A stretch of 64,000 bases of DNA from the NCBI RefSeq assembly GCF_900496995.4, contig NC_044019.1:1240001-1304000 (forward strand), read 5' to 3'. Positions 12,221 through 24,178 of the stretch are shown here, in pieces (position 1 is the first letter of the stretch; each line of letters starts with the position of its first letter). The position numbers and the translations under genes were made by a program. A model generated the notes under the pieces. That model saw only the letters and a list, made by a program, of their open reading frames with translations. It was not told the origin of the DNA and made no database searches. The DNA comes from Aquila chrysaetos chrysaetos (lineage: Eukaryota > Chordata > Aves > Accipitriformes > Accipitridae).

Positions 12221-15200
12221 AATTGCTTCAGCGCTCAGTGGCACCCCACCACGAAGGACCATCCCAAGGCGCCTGCCTCGCACCGCTCCCACCAATAGCC
12301 AGACCAGCTGGATCTGAAAATGCCACCAACAATCCCCTGGTGCAGCCTTCTGAGGGCACAGGGTGCACCCACAACCCAGGAGGACAAGCGAGAAGGGAAG
12401 CGCTCCCAGTGCCCCCAGCCTGCCCAGTGCCCCCGGCCCCAGCACTGCCCAGCCCAGCTCCTCTCCCATCCTGCTCAGGCTGCGATGGAAAATATCTGGG
12501 CTGGAAGCGAGACAAAAATCGATAGTCCATCCCATTTCAGAGGGTGACTGCCGCGGTAACTAGATAAAATTTTGCCTGTGTGATGGGAGATTAAATAGTC
12601 CCTGGCTGGCGACTGCCCCTCCCAGAGGCTGCTCCCATCAGGGACCCGTTCCCCTCGGTGCCGGGGCCATTGCGACCGGAGCCCCCGGTTCCAGGGGCAG
12701 ACGCTGGAGTCTCCGCAGGCAGGACAAAGTCCTGGTCAGGGAGAGGGACAGCTTGAGGTCGAGACTGTAAATACCAAAGGAGGCAACAGCTGTCAAGTAA
12801 CATAAAACTCTAGCATGCTAATAATTCTTCCTGCTTTTCCAAAGCAGGGAACGCCGGGGTGCCAGCAGCGGTGACAGGGACCAGACCGGAGCAGGCGTGC
12901 GGCCGCATGGCTCTGCTGCCGGCAGCGCGGCCGGAGGCAGGATCCATCGCTGCAGACGGGGTCGATTCGCCCGCATGGATTTTCCTCTGTACTTTTTAAT
13001 TAACTGCTGCCGTCAGCGAGCTCTCCCCCAGACCATCCCATCAACTTTATTAACATTATTATCATTATCAGTACTGCGTTGGCCGGTCTGTGTGCTGGGA
13101 GGGTCCTGGCTCCCCACCTCTGCACGGGTTTGGAGGGGGACTCCCTGGCCTGGCCAGCACCGTCCGGCTCCTCCAGCTGATGCCGGAACGCAGGGTTGGA
13201 ACCCCCCCAGCTCGGGGGGGGCTCGGGGAAGGGGCAGAGACCCCCCGGCAGCCCCAGGGCAGCCCGAGCACTGTGCGCTGAACCCGTGTGGCTTTTCCTT
13301 CTTAACCTTGTCTTGAATGGGCTGACTTTGGGAATAAAAGTCTCTGAACCAAAAAGAGCTTTGAAGGAACGATTTATCCTTTCAGAAAAAGCCTTCCGTT
13401 CAAGAGGCTGCAAAGCTCTTCTCTGTTCCAGGTGTCTTACGCTGGAGCTATTTACCTACTGTGCCAACACAGTCATCTCGGGGGTGAGACATGAAATCAC
13501 TTATGTGACTATGAATATTGTATGGCTGCTTAGAAATTAAAATGAATTTTGAGTCATGTTGCGTTTATATGCACTCCTAATTTATATTTGAACAGGAGAG
13601 GAACTATTTTCTGTCTCGAAATCCAAGCTTAATTTTTATCTTCATTATCTTTAGAGCTTAGTGAATAATTAATTCTTTTTCTTGCAAGTTTTTGTTGGGT
13701 TTGAAGCAAAATTAATTCAACCAAGGCCCTGGCTTTGTTGTCGTTGACTTTGCAGGAGGCTGTGGAGGTCCCCGAGCAGCTGAGAGTCCTGCCAAGGCCA
13801 CAAAATGAGGCAGGTTTGGGACAAAGAAAGAGCCTCATCCTCCGAGCAGAGGAGCCAGGGGAGCGGGGCAGTGTCTCCCCACTGGCAGCGGCTCAGCACA
13901 GGGCCGTGGGGGCTCGGTGGGGTGGGGGTCCCACTGGCTCCATGCCCACGGAGGGGCCGTCTCCTCCCGCTGCTGGGTTATTTCGACGTGAAGGATTTTC
14001 CTACCCACCCCGAGCCCCTGGGTGGTGCTTTCCAGTCTAATTACATACCAGGGCTTAAGCAGATGCTAATTCAGTCCTATTTTTCATGCTGATACATGCA
14101 CAAAAATGTTTCTACCACTGCTCGGGTAGAAAGACTTTGAGGCCATTAATTGAAAATTAATCAGGAAAATATGCGTGTGATATCTAGGCAGGCACGCAGG
14201 CCAAATGGAGGTGGACTCGATTAGAAAGAGAAATTGTGCGCATCTTTTTTTATAGCATTAAAGGCGTTCACCGGCAAAGTGTAATCCCCAACGAGGCGGC
14301 TTCCCACCAGCGAGCCCTCGTGAACGCTGGCGGAGCAGCCGTGCGGGTCGCCGTGTCCGGCGGATGCCGTGGCTCCCACAGCACAGCCCAGCCCCGCAGC
14401 ATCACCCCGCGGCTGCTCCCAGAGCCCCTGGCTCCACGGGACAGGGACGGGGACCGGGATGGACAGGGATGGGGACCACGTCGGGGACCGTGACGGCCTC
14501 ACGAGTGAGCGCTGGGCTGGGAGGAGCGACTGTAAACACCAGCAACTCCACCATTAGCTGCAGGGTGGGAGAAGTGGTGCTGGATGTCCAGAAGGCAAAT
14601 GGGTTATCAGGGGAGCGGGTTGGGCACATGGTTTATTGGACTCTGCACCTCTTCAAGGACTGATACTTGCTTCTGATGAGGTTCTTTAATATTTTGTGTC
14701 ATGGTAAAAGTTTTATTTATCTTTAATTAGAGGTGTAAAATATGGATAAGTTAACATGTAGCAAGTGAGGAAAGCACCAATTCAATTAGTAAAGAGGGAG
14801 TGACAAACCCAAGAATGTGACTTTGCAAATGACGACGGGAGAGGAAAATCCTTTTCGCCCCCAGAAGAAGAGTAGTTCCCTCTGACAGGGGAGTCTGTGA
14901 GGGAGGCTGCAGGTCCTGCTGCATATGCACATGTATAGGATCCACAGAGATAAAGGGAATATATGTGTGGGGAGAGACAGCCTGATCAGATAATGAGCTT
15001 GTTTTCGGGATGACTAGCACGATAGGCACTGCCTAGTGTGGCAGATGAGATGAGCGTGCAGCTCATCCCTCGCAGAGCAGCCATCAACTCCCGGCATGGC
15101 AACAAACGGGGAGAAAGGAAATAGATCTGCGCAGAGGATTAGCTGTGGGCTTAATAGCGCAGTCAGCAAAGGGAAATGCTTTTAAACAAACCGTTCACCT

Positions 15201-18200
15201 TAACTGGAAATACAAATGGGGCAGACGGGATTGAGGGTGCTGGCAGCGCGGTGCCCAGCTCCTCCTTGTCTCCCGGGGTCTCTGACCCCGCTGCAGCAGC
15301 ATCTTCCCCAGCATTTCACAGCCTCCCAGCAATCCCAGTGGCCAGGCACAGGTGCCGCAGGGTGCGATGCCCAGCACTCACTGCCCAGCACCAAACCCGG
15401 GCAGAGCCGGCGGCTGCCCCATGCCAGGGCACAGGGCTGCGGCAGCCCCGGTGCTGGGGACCCCCAGCCCGGTGTTGCAGCGGGAGCAACCTTCTGCTGG
15501 CGGGAGCGCAGGACCCCTCAGACTCGCTCATCAGATGGGCCAGATTGGGGCAATAAATTATTTTCACAGCAAAGTTCTCGTGAGCAAGTGCCCCGCACAC
15601 CTGCTGTGTGGGCTTTAGAGAAACGGCAGCGTGGGGCTTTGCCCTGACATTTCCTGACACAAGCTGCCCCAGGGAGCACCGGCAGCCTGTATGCTCATGG
15701 CACAGCCAGGTTTTCCAATTACAAGCAGCTTTTGTGAAAAATTTGCTAGCAGCTTAAGGTGTGAATTCACAGAAATTAATTCCAAACTTTCTGAATATGC
15801 ATTTTATAATTTTAGTGCGAGAAAGAGCCTGTTATCTTGGCAGCATCCCTTTATCCAAAAAAATTAATAGACTCAAAATAAATGTGCTATTTCAATAAGC
15901 TATTTGCTGTCAGTGTAGGCAGCCAGAGATTCATTGCTGATGGGTGGTTTATGTGAATGAACCAAACAGCTTCACTCTCTGCATTTAATCAGTTTAGTGT
16001 CCTGTGCTAGCTTGGTATCAATTTTCTTCTGATAACTTGGTTGTTTCCAGGTGTTTTCCAGTGTTTCTTGTTCTGTCCAAGCTAGATACGTTTACCTGCT
16101 GTTTTCAGCACCCAGGGCCTGGCGCTGCCCTGGCCTGTGCTCTCTGGCAGGGGTGTCCCCAGCCCATGGCCGTGGCCCCGGGACCCGATGGGCACCGGTG
16201 ATGCCCGGGGCCCCCAAGCCCCCAGCCAGTCTCAGGGACATGATCCTGCCTGGCTGCAGCTGTTTTGAGGGGCATTTGCAGCTAATGAAGGGGAACGGAG
16301 GGAGCACTCAGAGAGATCTGGCTTAACCACAGACATTATTGTTGAAGGGTTTTCATTTGCACTGGCAGGAGCTGGGACCTGTTGCTGTTTGTGCTTCGTG
16401 AGATGACGGCAGCCCTGCTGTGATTGGCATCTTAATCAATCAAAATATTCTGCTGACTGCTCTCCCTCCTCCTGCAGTGGCATATTTCACTCCAGCCCGG
16501 ATGTATTTATGAAGCAAAGCCTGTGTTTTGATAAGATTATTGTTTCTACCCGGCTGATGTATTTGCTCCTGTGAAGCATGGGCCAAAATCCTGCCGCCAG
16601 CACTGCCATCTCTCGTGGGTTTATGGCAAGTGTTGCAGTTTTTTATGTTTTATTTCATGTCTCAGAGCTTGGGTAGAAGGAGAACCCCAGATTCTCCTGC
16701 ATTTAGGATGAGCTAGTTTGCAGATCAAGACAAATGCTGAGGAGGAGGCTCCATTATTGGGGCACAACAGCTTAAACAAAGGGAAATTTTCAACAGTACT
16801 ACACTGTACTTGGCCTCCCTGACCTTAAATAATTTCACCTTAAAACAGTCTTAAAAGAGCTATTTAAAGGAGGGAGTAAAGCTGGCCGTATTTCAGCACT
16901 GATTTTCTGCCAGCACACAGCACGTTCTACAACATGAGCTTCAGTGATCCCTCAGTGAGCTCCCCCTCCCCGGGACGGGGCTGCCCTTGCTGCGGGGGTC
17001 TGCACCTCACCTGCCCCACGCAGCTCCGGAGGCGAGACCGCCCGGGCTGTCCTCTGCGGCGTCCTCCAGCATCTGCACCCGCTGAGAGCCAGTGGAGAGG
17101 GCTCGTGGTCCGGCGAGGACCGCAGCCGGAGCTGAGGTGTCGGGGGGGGGGGGTGGGGTGAGCTCAAATCTGATTCTTTGGGCATCTCTCTGCTCGAGGC
17201 GTTCATAACACACGCACTGCAGAGCTTAAGCACGGACACTAGGAGAAGAATTATGTTTACACAGAAAGATTTTCAAAGTTTTTCTAAGAGCTTTGGAGTC
17301 TTTTTAAACAACTTTATCTCTTAATTCAAAAGTCTGTTTGAATAACCCAAAATGAGATCAGTATGGAAGGACTGGAAGATCATTTCCTAACCGACAACAA
17401 AGAGCAGCAATTCCTTCCCATTCAACTCAATTATCCCTGACTCAGTCTTGGGGAAACAGCCACGATTGCTTTTCTGCCAGCTCTTGGCTGGCAAGTTAAT
17501 AACATTGCATCCTGCGTTTGATGCACCGGAGGTTTTTGCAATTACTCCTGAAGAATTTCCCTGGAAGGGGCTGGGGAGGGCTGCAGGGGAGGGCTGCAGG
17601 GGCCGGCGGCGTGTCGGGAGGTGAGATGCCTCGTGTGGTTTAATGTCACCCTGGCCCTTGCTCCCTCCTTTCGGGGCACTGCAGGAGGACCAGCACATGC
17701 AGACCCCGCGGGGACCCCGGGGGGCTGTGCTGGCCCTGGGGCCAGGCTGGGCTCTGCGGCTGGGTTAAATAAGGATGAACTGCATTGGGCTGATCTCATT
17801 TGCTCCGTCACTAATAGAGCTTGTACACTGTAATGAGCAATAGCACGTAGCAATCGTGCTCCCTGGCTGCAGCACTGAGCCCTGCGGCTGTGAGACCACG
17901 GGGAGGTTTTGTACAGACCCTCAGCAGCTGGAGGGTGAGGTGCAAGGGGGTGGGTTTGCTGCCGGAGCCGCTCCGCTCCCCATTTTGGGTTTGCAGGGAG
18001 CGGAGCAGTCCAGGGGCAACACAACCCTCTGGGTCCGGAGCTGGACCTGGTGGGGGACGAGCAGCAGAAGGAGAGCTCGCGATGAGCATCCGCAGGCAGG
18101 AGGATGGAGAGAGGGCTCATGCCGAGCTCCCTTGGGCAGGAGACAAGGTCTGATCACCCAAGGCTGCAGGAGCTGTGCATCGCAAAGAACGCGGTCAGAG

Positions 18201-18780
18201 GGGTCCCGCACACCTCGGGTGGGTCTGGCCCCCAGGCAGTGCAAAGCAGCGGGAGTTAAAGGCAGCGTGTGGGCAGAGGTCTGCCAACCCCTTTGCCTGG
18301 AGGTGATGCTCAAGGCTTGGCTATCACCATCCTGCTGTCCCAGCCCTCTGTCACACGCTGCCATGGCATCCGACACCGCAGCATCGCTGGAGCCCCTGAT
18401 GTTGCCTCCTTTATTTCCAATATTGGGCTGCGGCCATTCCCGGGGGACAGGCTGCACCGTCCCCTTCACCGGCGCACGCCTGCCGAGCTGTGTCTCATCG
18501 GCCAGATCTACAGACACGTCTCCTCCCAAAACCAGACCAGGAACAGGATGACTTTGACGGAGCATTGTGTTTGTTAAAGCCGTGCGCAGGAGGGAGGCGA
18601 AGCTTGGACCATGGGGTCCCCAGGGAGAGGGGGCTGCTCGGGGCGGGGAGGGGACACGGGACCACCAGCCACCCCTGAGGCCGCCGGTCAGACAGAGCAG
18701 CTTTGCCAACAGATCCTGCAATATGGGCTGTGGTTCCTCCTGCTACTAGACATCAGCAGGCAGTAACCTGGGGTTTCAGC
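12221..18780. other. Non-coding desert segment with several AT-rich blocks
   Basis: No exon is recognised. GC-rich stretches alternate with AT-rich, non-repetitive blocks at about 13,290-13,730, 14,040-14,280, 14,650-15,050, 15,690-16,100, 16,330-16,910 and 17,210-17,560. The 16,330-16,910 block carries a PBX/HOX-like word (ATCAATCA, 16,435-16,442). The 15,690-16,100 block includes an ATGCAT word and many A/T-rich half sites. A G-run lies at about 17,143-17,153. The rest, 17,560-18,760, is GC-rich with nothing recognisable. Confidence 0.45.
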
Positions 18781-18905
18781 AAAGAAAGCTAAATAAATAA
18801 ACAGATAAAATCAAATAAATAGGAAAATGTAAATAAACAAATTAGTATAAACAAACAAACTAAACAATGTAAACAAACAATTAAATGAACAAATAAACTG
18901 TAAAT
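18780..18905. repeat. A-rich AAAT/AAAC simple-sequence tract
   Basis: An imperfect run of AAAT and AAAC tetranucleotides, in the pattern of a degenerate microsatellite or an old A-rich retroposon tail. No transposon body was recognised next to it. Confidence 0.75.
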
Positions 18906-21900
18906 TTCCATTTAAAGAGTGTTCCTAGCCCTGCTGGCTGCTGGGGAGGGGGCAGCCCAAGCCGAGTGCCCCTCACAGGCTCTCAGTCCCCAAGGCAAGG
19001 GACAACAAATTAGGGAGTTGTCACGGATTTTGTCAGTTCAGCTGCTAACCTGAAAAACCTGGTGTTTGGGGGTGGTTTGAAATCCATTTTTCAAGCAATA
19101 TTAATTTTGGATCAACCTGTGCTTATTCCCCTGCCTTCAGGAGTGCCCCAAGCAGGAGCCAGCTTGGAGGCGATGGAATCGTTCGTGCTCCCTGTGCTTT
19201 GCTGCCGGCTTCCCCCCCGGACTCCCTGAGCCCGAGCCTAAGTGGAGGGGATGGGTGTCAAGCTTTGACTTCTCGCTATAGTTAAGAAATGTTGTGTGCT
19301 TTTCACCTTCGCCTAGTCCTTTCTGATTCCACCCCTTACACTTCCTAATACGTTCCCTGGCTCCTCTGACAAAGGCATTTTACAAGATGGATAAGTCCTG
19401 TCTCCTGCTGTAAAAACCAGCATGGCAGTGAAAATGATCGAGGGTGGCACAGGGTGCTGGCAGCCGGACCCTGTGCCGGTGACACGGGGAACCCCCTCAC
19501 CGTGACAGCGTGGCTCCCCGGCCGCCGCCACGCCGTCGCACCACGGTGTCAGGAACCCATCGACAAACCCAACCCTGTAATCCCTCCTTAAGCACCTCGG
19601 TAATGAGAGGATTAGCCGGGGCTCCTCTGCTCACCAGGCGCGGTGGTGAAGCCTGAAAAATCCTGTGCTGCCGGCGTGAATTCTGGTGCCCTCCCGCATC
19701 TCCCTGCCCAGCCGTCCCCACCGAGGGGCTTTGCTCGTCCTCCTCTCCTGTGCGAGGATGCTCCTCCGGCCCCTGCTGCGCTCCAGCCCCAGCACGTGCC
19801 AAGCCTGAGCCCCTGTTAATTAGCAGCCCCCCACTTGCCGGTCTCTGGCTAAGCCCTGTGGGGTGGTGATGGACGGGGGGCAGCGCAGGAGCATCCATGG
19901 GCTGGGCACCTTCGCTCAGCGCTTCTGCAGGATGTCTGCAAACACGTGGAGGCTCTCGAAAATCCAAAGCCACAGACTATCCCCAAACTAACCCTTCCCG
20001 CTTCGAACTATCACCCCCCAGGCAAAGCCTGGGACACATCCCCAGCCCCGTCCCCAGCCGGTGCCCAGGGTCTCCCTCAGGGACCCAGAAGCGGTCCTGC
20101 TGCTTTCGGCATCTCTATTCCCCCTGGGCTGTGCAGCCCTTGCCGTCCCCGCTGCAGCGGCCTCTGCAGCGGGACAGCATCTTGCCGCAGACCTCAGCTC
20201 TGCTTCCAGCTTCGCACGCCCGGCACTGCTGTTATTTTTAATGATGTGCAAGTTGGCTTAGGACACAGCAGTCGGTCAGAGGCTCAACGCCTCGGTGATG
20301 GGACCTGGTGGCTCTTTATGCAGGGGTAGGAGCTGCCCGGCCGGGCTGTTTGAGCAGAGTAGGGGAGCGAAGGCTGCAGCCTGGCCGGGCGTCTGTCCGC
20401 TCACCAGACACGCAGGGAATTGATTCTGGATTGTGTTTCCATGCAGAAGGCGATATAACAATCAGATATATTTCACTTGTGGGTCTGAGTGCAGAGCTCT
20501 ATTATTCATACTCTGGCTTTAAGTTATAGCCGGTGTTGTGTCAAATGTACCAATTCCAGCAGCTTTAATGGAGTTGGCCTCCGCACCCCTCTCCAAGTGG
20601 CAGCTGATATTTTCTGCCCACATCGGTTGTATCTACGAGGGAAAAATATCAAGTGCTCCCTGCGGCTGTTGTTCCAGAGCACGTTAAGGGGAGGGGACGT
20701 TTCCTGACCGCGCTGCCGGCGGGGTGACACCACGCGTGCCGCATGTGCCTGCGTGCACTTGGCCGGGCACGTGTGGTTACTGGTTCAGCCAAAACACAGC
20801 GTTCCCGCTGCGGTTGCACACCGTCGCCGTGGGGCATCGCAGCCGCCCCACGCTGCTGTGATCAAACAGGCTTCGCTCCATCGGCTGCAGCCCAGGGAGC
20901 CCGGGCGGCCGCTGCACTCCCATGACTGTGCCTCAGAGGAGCAAAACCAAGCTCCGTGTGGTTTGCAGCTTTCCTCACCCTTTGCCCACCAGTTTGCAAT
21001 GGATGCCCAGGGCAACCTGCCACGTACTTGTCAGTGTGACAAGAAACAGGACTTTATTGGGGAACCTGGGCAGGGAGCACCCTGCAGCAGGATGCTCACT
21101 TCTAGCAACCACTCACTCGTCAATGTTTTTCACGTGTGCATGGTGCTGCAGCTGTCGCCAGTGAAATGCCCGAATGGGTGGGAGGAAAACCCTTTAAATT
21201 CTGCCACTAAGAGGCACAAGGTTTCTCCTGAGCTGCTTGTTGCTGTCTCTCTTCCTCCTGCCCTGGCCGTGGGGAGGCTGCAGTGCCAGGTGAGTGCCAT
21301 GTGCCGGGCATGGAGATGTGGGGAGGACACGCTTCCTGCGGGTGATAACACCCCTCCTGAGCGGCAGAGGCAGCAGGGCTGCCCCGAGGCTCCTGGCTCT
21401 CGGCAGATATGAGGGCTTTGCCTGTGGTGCCGTGGGAGATGCTCACTTTGCCCAGAGCCTCTTCACCCCTGCACACCCCAGCCCTGGCAGCTGGGACCTG
21501 ACCTCGGTGTTTCCTAGAGATGGGAGTGGGTTTGGAAGGAGTTGTCCCTGGCAGCTGATGTCCCAGAGCTCCTCTGATCTGAAGGAGGAGCCGTGGGCAG
21601 TCCAGCTAGAAACGTCCGTCTGGAAACTTGGCCGGAGGAGCTGTCGCAGGGAGTGGGACCATTGTGTGTGGGTGACCCTCGCTGGTATGTCCAGGGATGC
21701 CCTGCCCAGGCCGGCTAACCTGGACTGGCCGGGTACTGAGCAGCAGCTCCAGCAACCTGCGGGGCTGAGCAGGGTCAGGGCACATTCCCTGGAGGGGACA
21801 GGTCCCATCTGTGCTCCGATGCTCCCGCTGCAGCCAGGGCAGGGACCCCGGGGACACTCGGTCTGTCTCCTGCTGCTGCTCAGAGCTCAGCCTTTGGTCT

Positions 21901-24154
21901 GTAATTGAATCAGATGTTTTAAAACAAGCTTTGATACCTGGGAAAAGGAAATTCTCCTGGTTGCCCCCATCACCATGGTGCCTGTAAACAATTGGCAATC
22001 TGCCCACCTCCTAATTTTTGTAACTAATTACCTCTCGTTATCTCTCATCAGGCCAGTAGCCAGCATGTCACTAAATGATTAATACAATGCACACAGTAAC
22101 ACAAAACTGCATCCTTCATTCACCACCAGAATTATCCTATTTGCCCTCTTGTTATTTAGCTTAAGGAAATGGTGAGAAAAGCAGGAAATGCAAGAAATCA
22201 GTATCTGCTGTTGGGTGAGAAGCTGGGAAGGCAAGGGAGCAATAGGGCTGGGTTGGGATGTTTTGGGGGCAGGAAAATTCTTTGAGGAATATGTAATAAA
22301 GATTTAATACACAGGAGCCTCTAGTTGGCTTGTAAATTCCCTGACCCTCTTGCTGCATGACCAGCACAGTCTGTGGCCCACTGACACCTTGCAGAACGGT
22401 TTTTTTAAACCTAAGGGTCTTGACCCAAGACAAGACAATTTCCAGAAGACAGCCGTTTTTCTTTATTTGCTTTCCACATATTTTGTTTTCCCTGTAGCTT
22501 CTCCAGTGTAGCTGGAAAGGATGCGGCTGCAGGGGCTCAGTCTGCACCCTGTGCCACCGGCCAGCCCAGGCTGTGGGTGGTGATGGAGCGGCTGTGCCAG
22601 CCCCTTGCCTGGCCCTGGGAGCAGCCAGCCCTCTCCAAGGGTGTCCTGCAGCACTCGGACCTAGGGGAGAAGGCTTCCTCCTGGGGTAGGTCCCCACCAT
22701 CCCCAAAAAGCAGATCAGAGGGAGCAGGGGGGCTGCTGAGCCCAGATGCTGGTGTGACTTGTCACCTGTGTGGCTTGGCAAACTGCTGCCGTCCCTGCCG
22801 GTGGCACCGCGGGCAGGTCGCACTAGGTGACAGCGGCTGCTTCATAAGCACACATGTGCCCTGACACCATTAGTGCCCTGATAACGCTGCACTAATTGTG
22901 TTATGTGGATGATAACACAGGATAAGTGCTCTGCCACACGGCAGCGCTGGAGCAGCAGCTCTGCTCCCCGGCGAGGGCGCGCGGCTGAGATGGCCACCAC
23001 GTCCCACTGCTCAGCTATCGGCTCCGTGCACATGGCTTGTCATGGGGTGTGTGCGCTGAGCCAATAAATTAAATTGTAGTGGCTTCATCAATATTAAGTT
23101 AGATGATACTCAAAAGAGCCTGAGCAGAGGCACCAAGCTCGTTCTCAGGAAAAAAAAAGACGACCAGTTTGTTACCCCTGAATTTGTCCCGTTCCACCTG
23201 CTTCGGCCCTCGGCAGGAGGGTCACTCTGTCACCCTGGGAAGGCTGCAGCAGCCGCGGTGGTGTGTCGGTGCTGGGGAGGAGCTGGGCTTGCTTGGTGGG
23301 ACCGAACACTGTGCGAGTGGTCCGGGGCAGGTGAGCGGAGCTTGGGGTGTGTGGGGCTCGGACCTGCCGAGAGCTCACTCCTCACCTCGGCCCCTTCTTG
23401 CCCCGAGCTCGGCTCCCAGCAGTGCCCCAGCTCCTCCTGCTAGGAAGGGCAGGCAGGCACTTATAATAATGAGGTATTCAGCACTGACACCTTTTAATTC
23501 CCCAAATGATTAACTTTCAGCGGATTAGAGCTAGGATGGCTATTTAATTAACAGACATGTCAAGCTTGCTTATGAGTCATTAAAAAAAAACCACCCTAGT
23601 GATTGACTTGTTAATACGGAAGAAATCAATTAGATTTTTTTTTTTCCCTCCTCTGAAGTTTTTGGCTCCAGCCAAAAGGATGGAGGAAGAAAGGATGCTG
23701 GGATTCAGCTGAGCTTTATTCTTTATAGAGGAGATTGCAGGAACAGCTTAATGCAGGGATTTGCAGGGTTTCCTGGGAGGCAGACACTGAACCCTGTCCC
23801 CGCGTGCAGCAGAGGACAGGAGCAGCCCCTCGGCACTGGGCTGGTGGGGTGAAAAGCTGCCCTGTCCCCACTTGATCCCCCTCATTCTCTCCTCCACGGC
23901 CAGATTCCAGGTCTCCCGCTGCTCCCACTGCCCCTTCCCAAAACCACCACCCCCTGCACTGCCTGGCTCTGACTGAGGCTTTCCCAGTGAGCCTGGGATC
24001 AGGGATGGGAATGGCTGGAGCAGGGTTGGGGGGGGGCAAGGTGGGGGCAGCAAGAGCAGGGGCTGCCCTGGGGCTGGAGCAGCTCCTTCTCAGCTCAGAA
24101 GCTGGGGGATTATTCTGGTGCTTCTGGGGGAGGCAGGATGAATCCCCCTGTGGC
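18906..24154. other. Non-coding desert segment
   Basis: No exon is recognised. AT-rich blocks lie at about 19,000-19,130, 20,430-20,690, 21,890-22,500, 22,860-23,160 and 23,440-23,720. The 22,860-22,930 part has three GATA words in 47 bp and an inverted repeat. T-runs occur near 23,637. GC-rich stretches between the blocks carry no motif I can name. Confidence 0.45.
22880..22926 (+). promoter_or_regulatory. Candidate GATA-site cluster
   Basis: Three GATA words are present on the + strand: GATAAC at 22,880, GATAAC at 22,911 and GATAAG at 22,921. A 7-bp inverted repeat (GTGTTAT at 22,898-22,904, ATAACAC at 22,912-22,918) lies among them. The cluster is about 14.5 kb before the CSF3R start codon. 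GATA factors act in haematopoietic and other lineages; a link to CSF3R is speculation. Confidence 0.3.
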
Positions 24155-24178
24155 GGGGGGGGGGGGGGGGGGGGGGGG
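24155..24178. repeat. Poly-G run (G24)
   Basis: Twenty-four consecutive G residues, the longest homopolymer noticed in the window. It has strong quadruplex-forming potential on the + strand and is prone to length error in assemblies. Confidence 0.9.
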
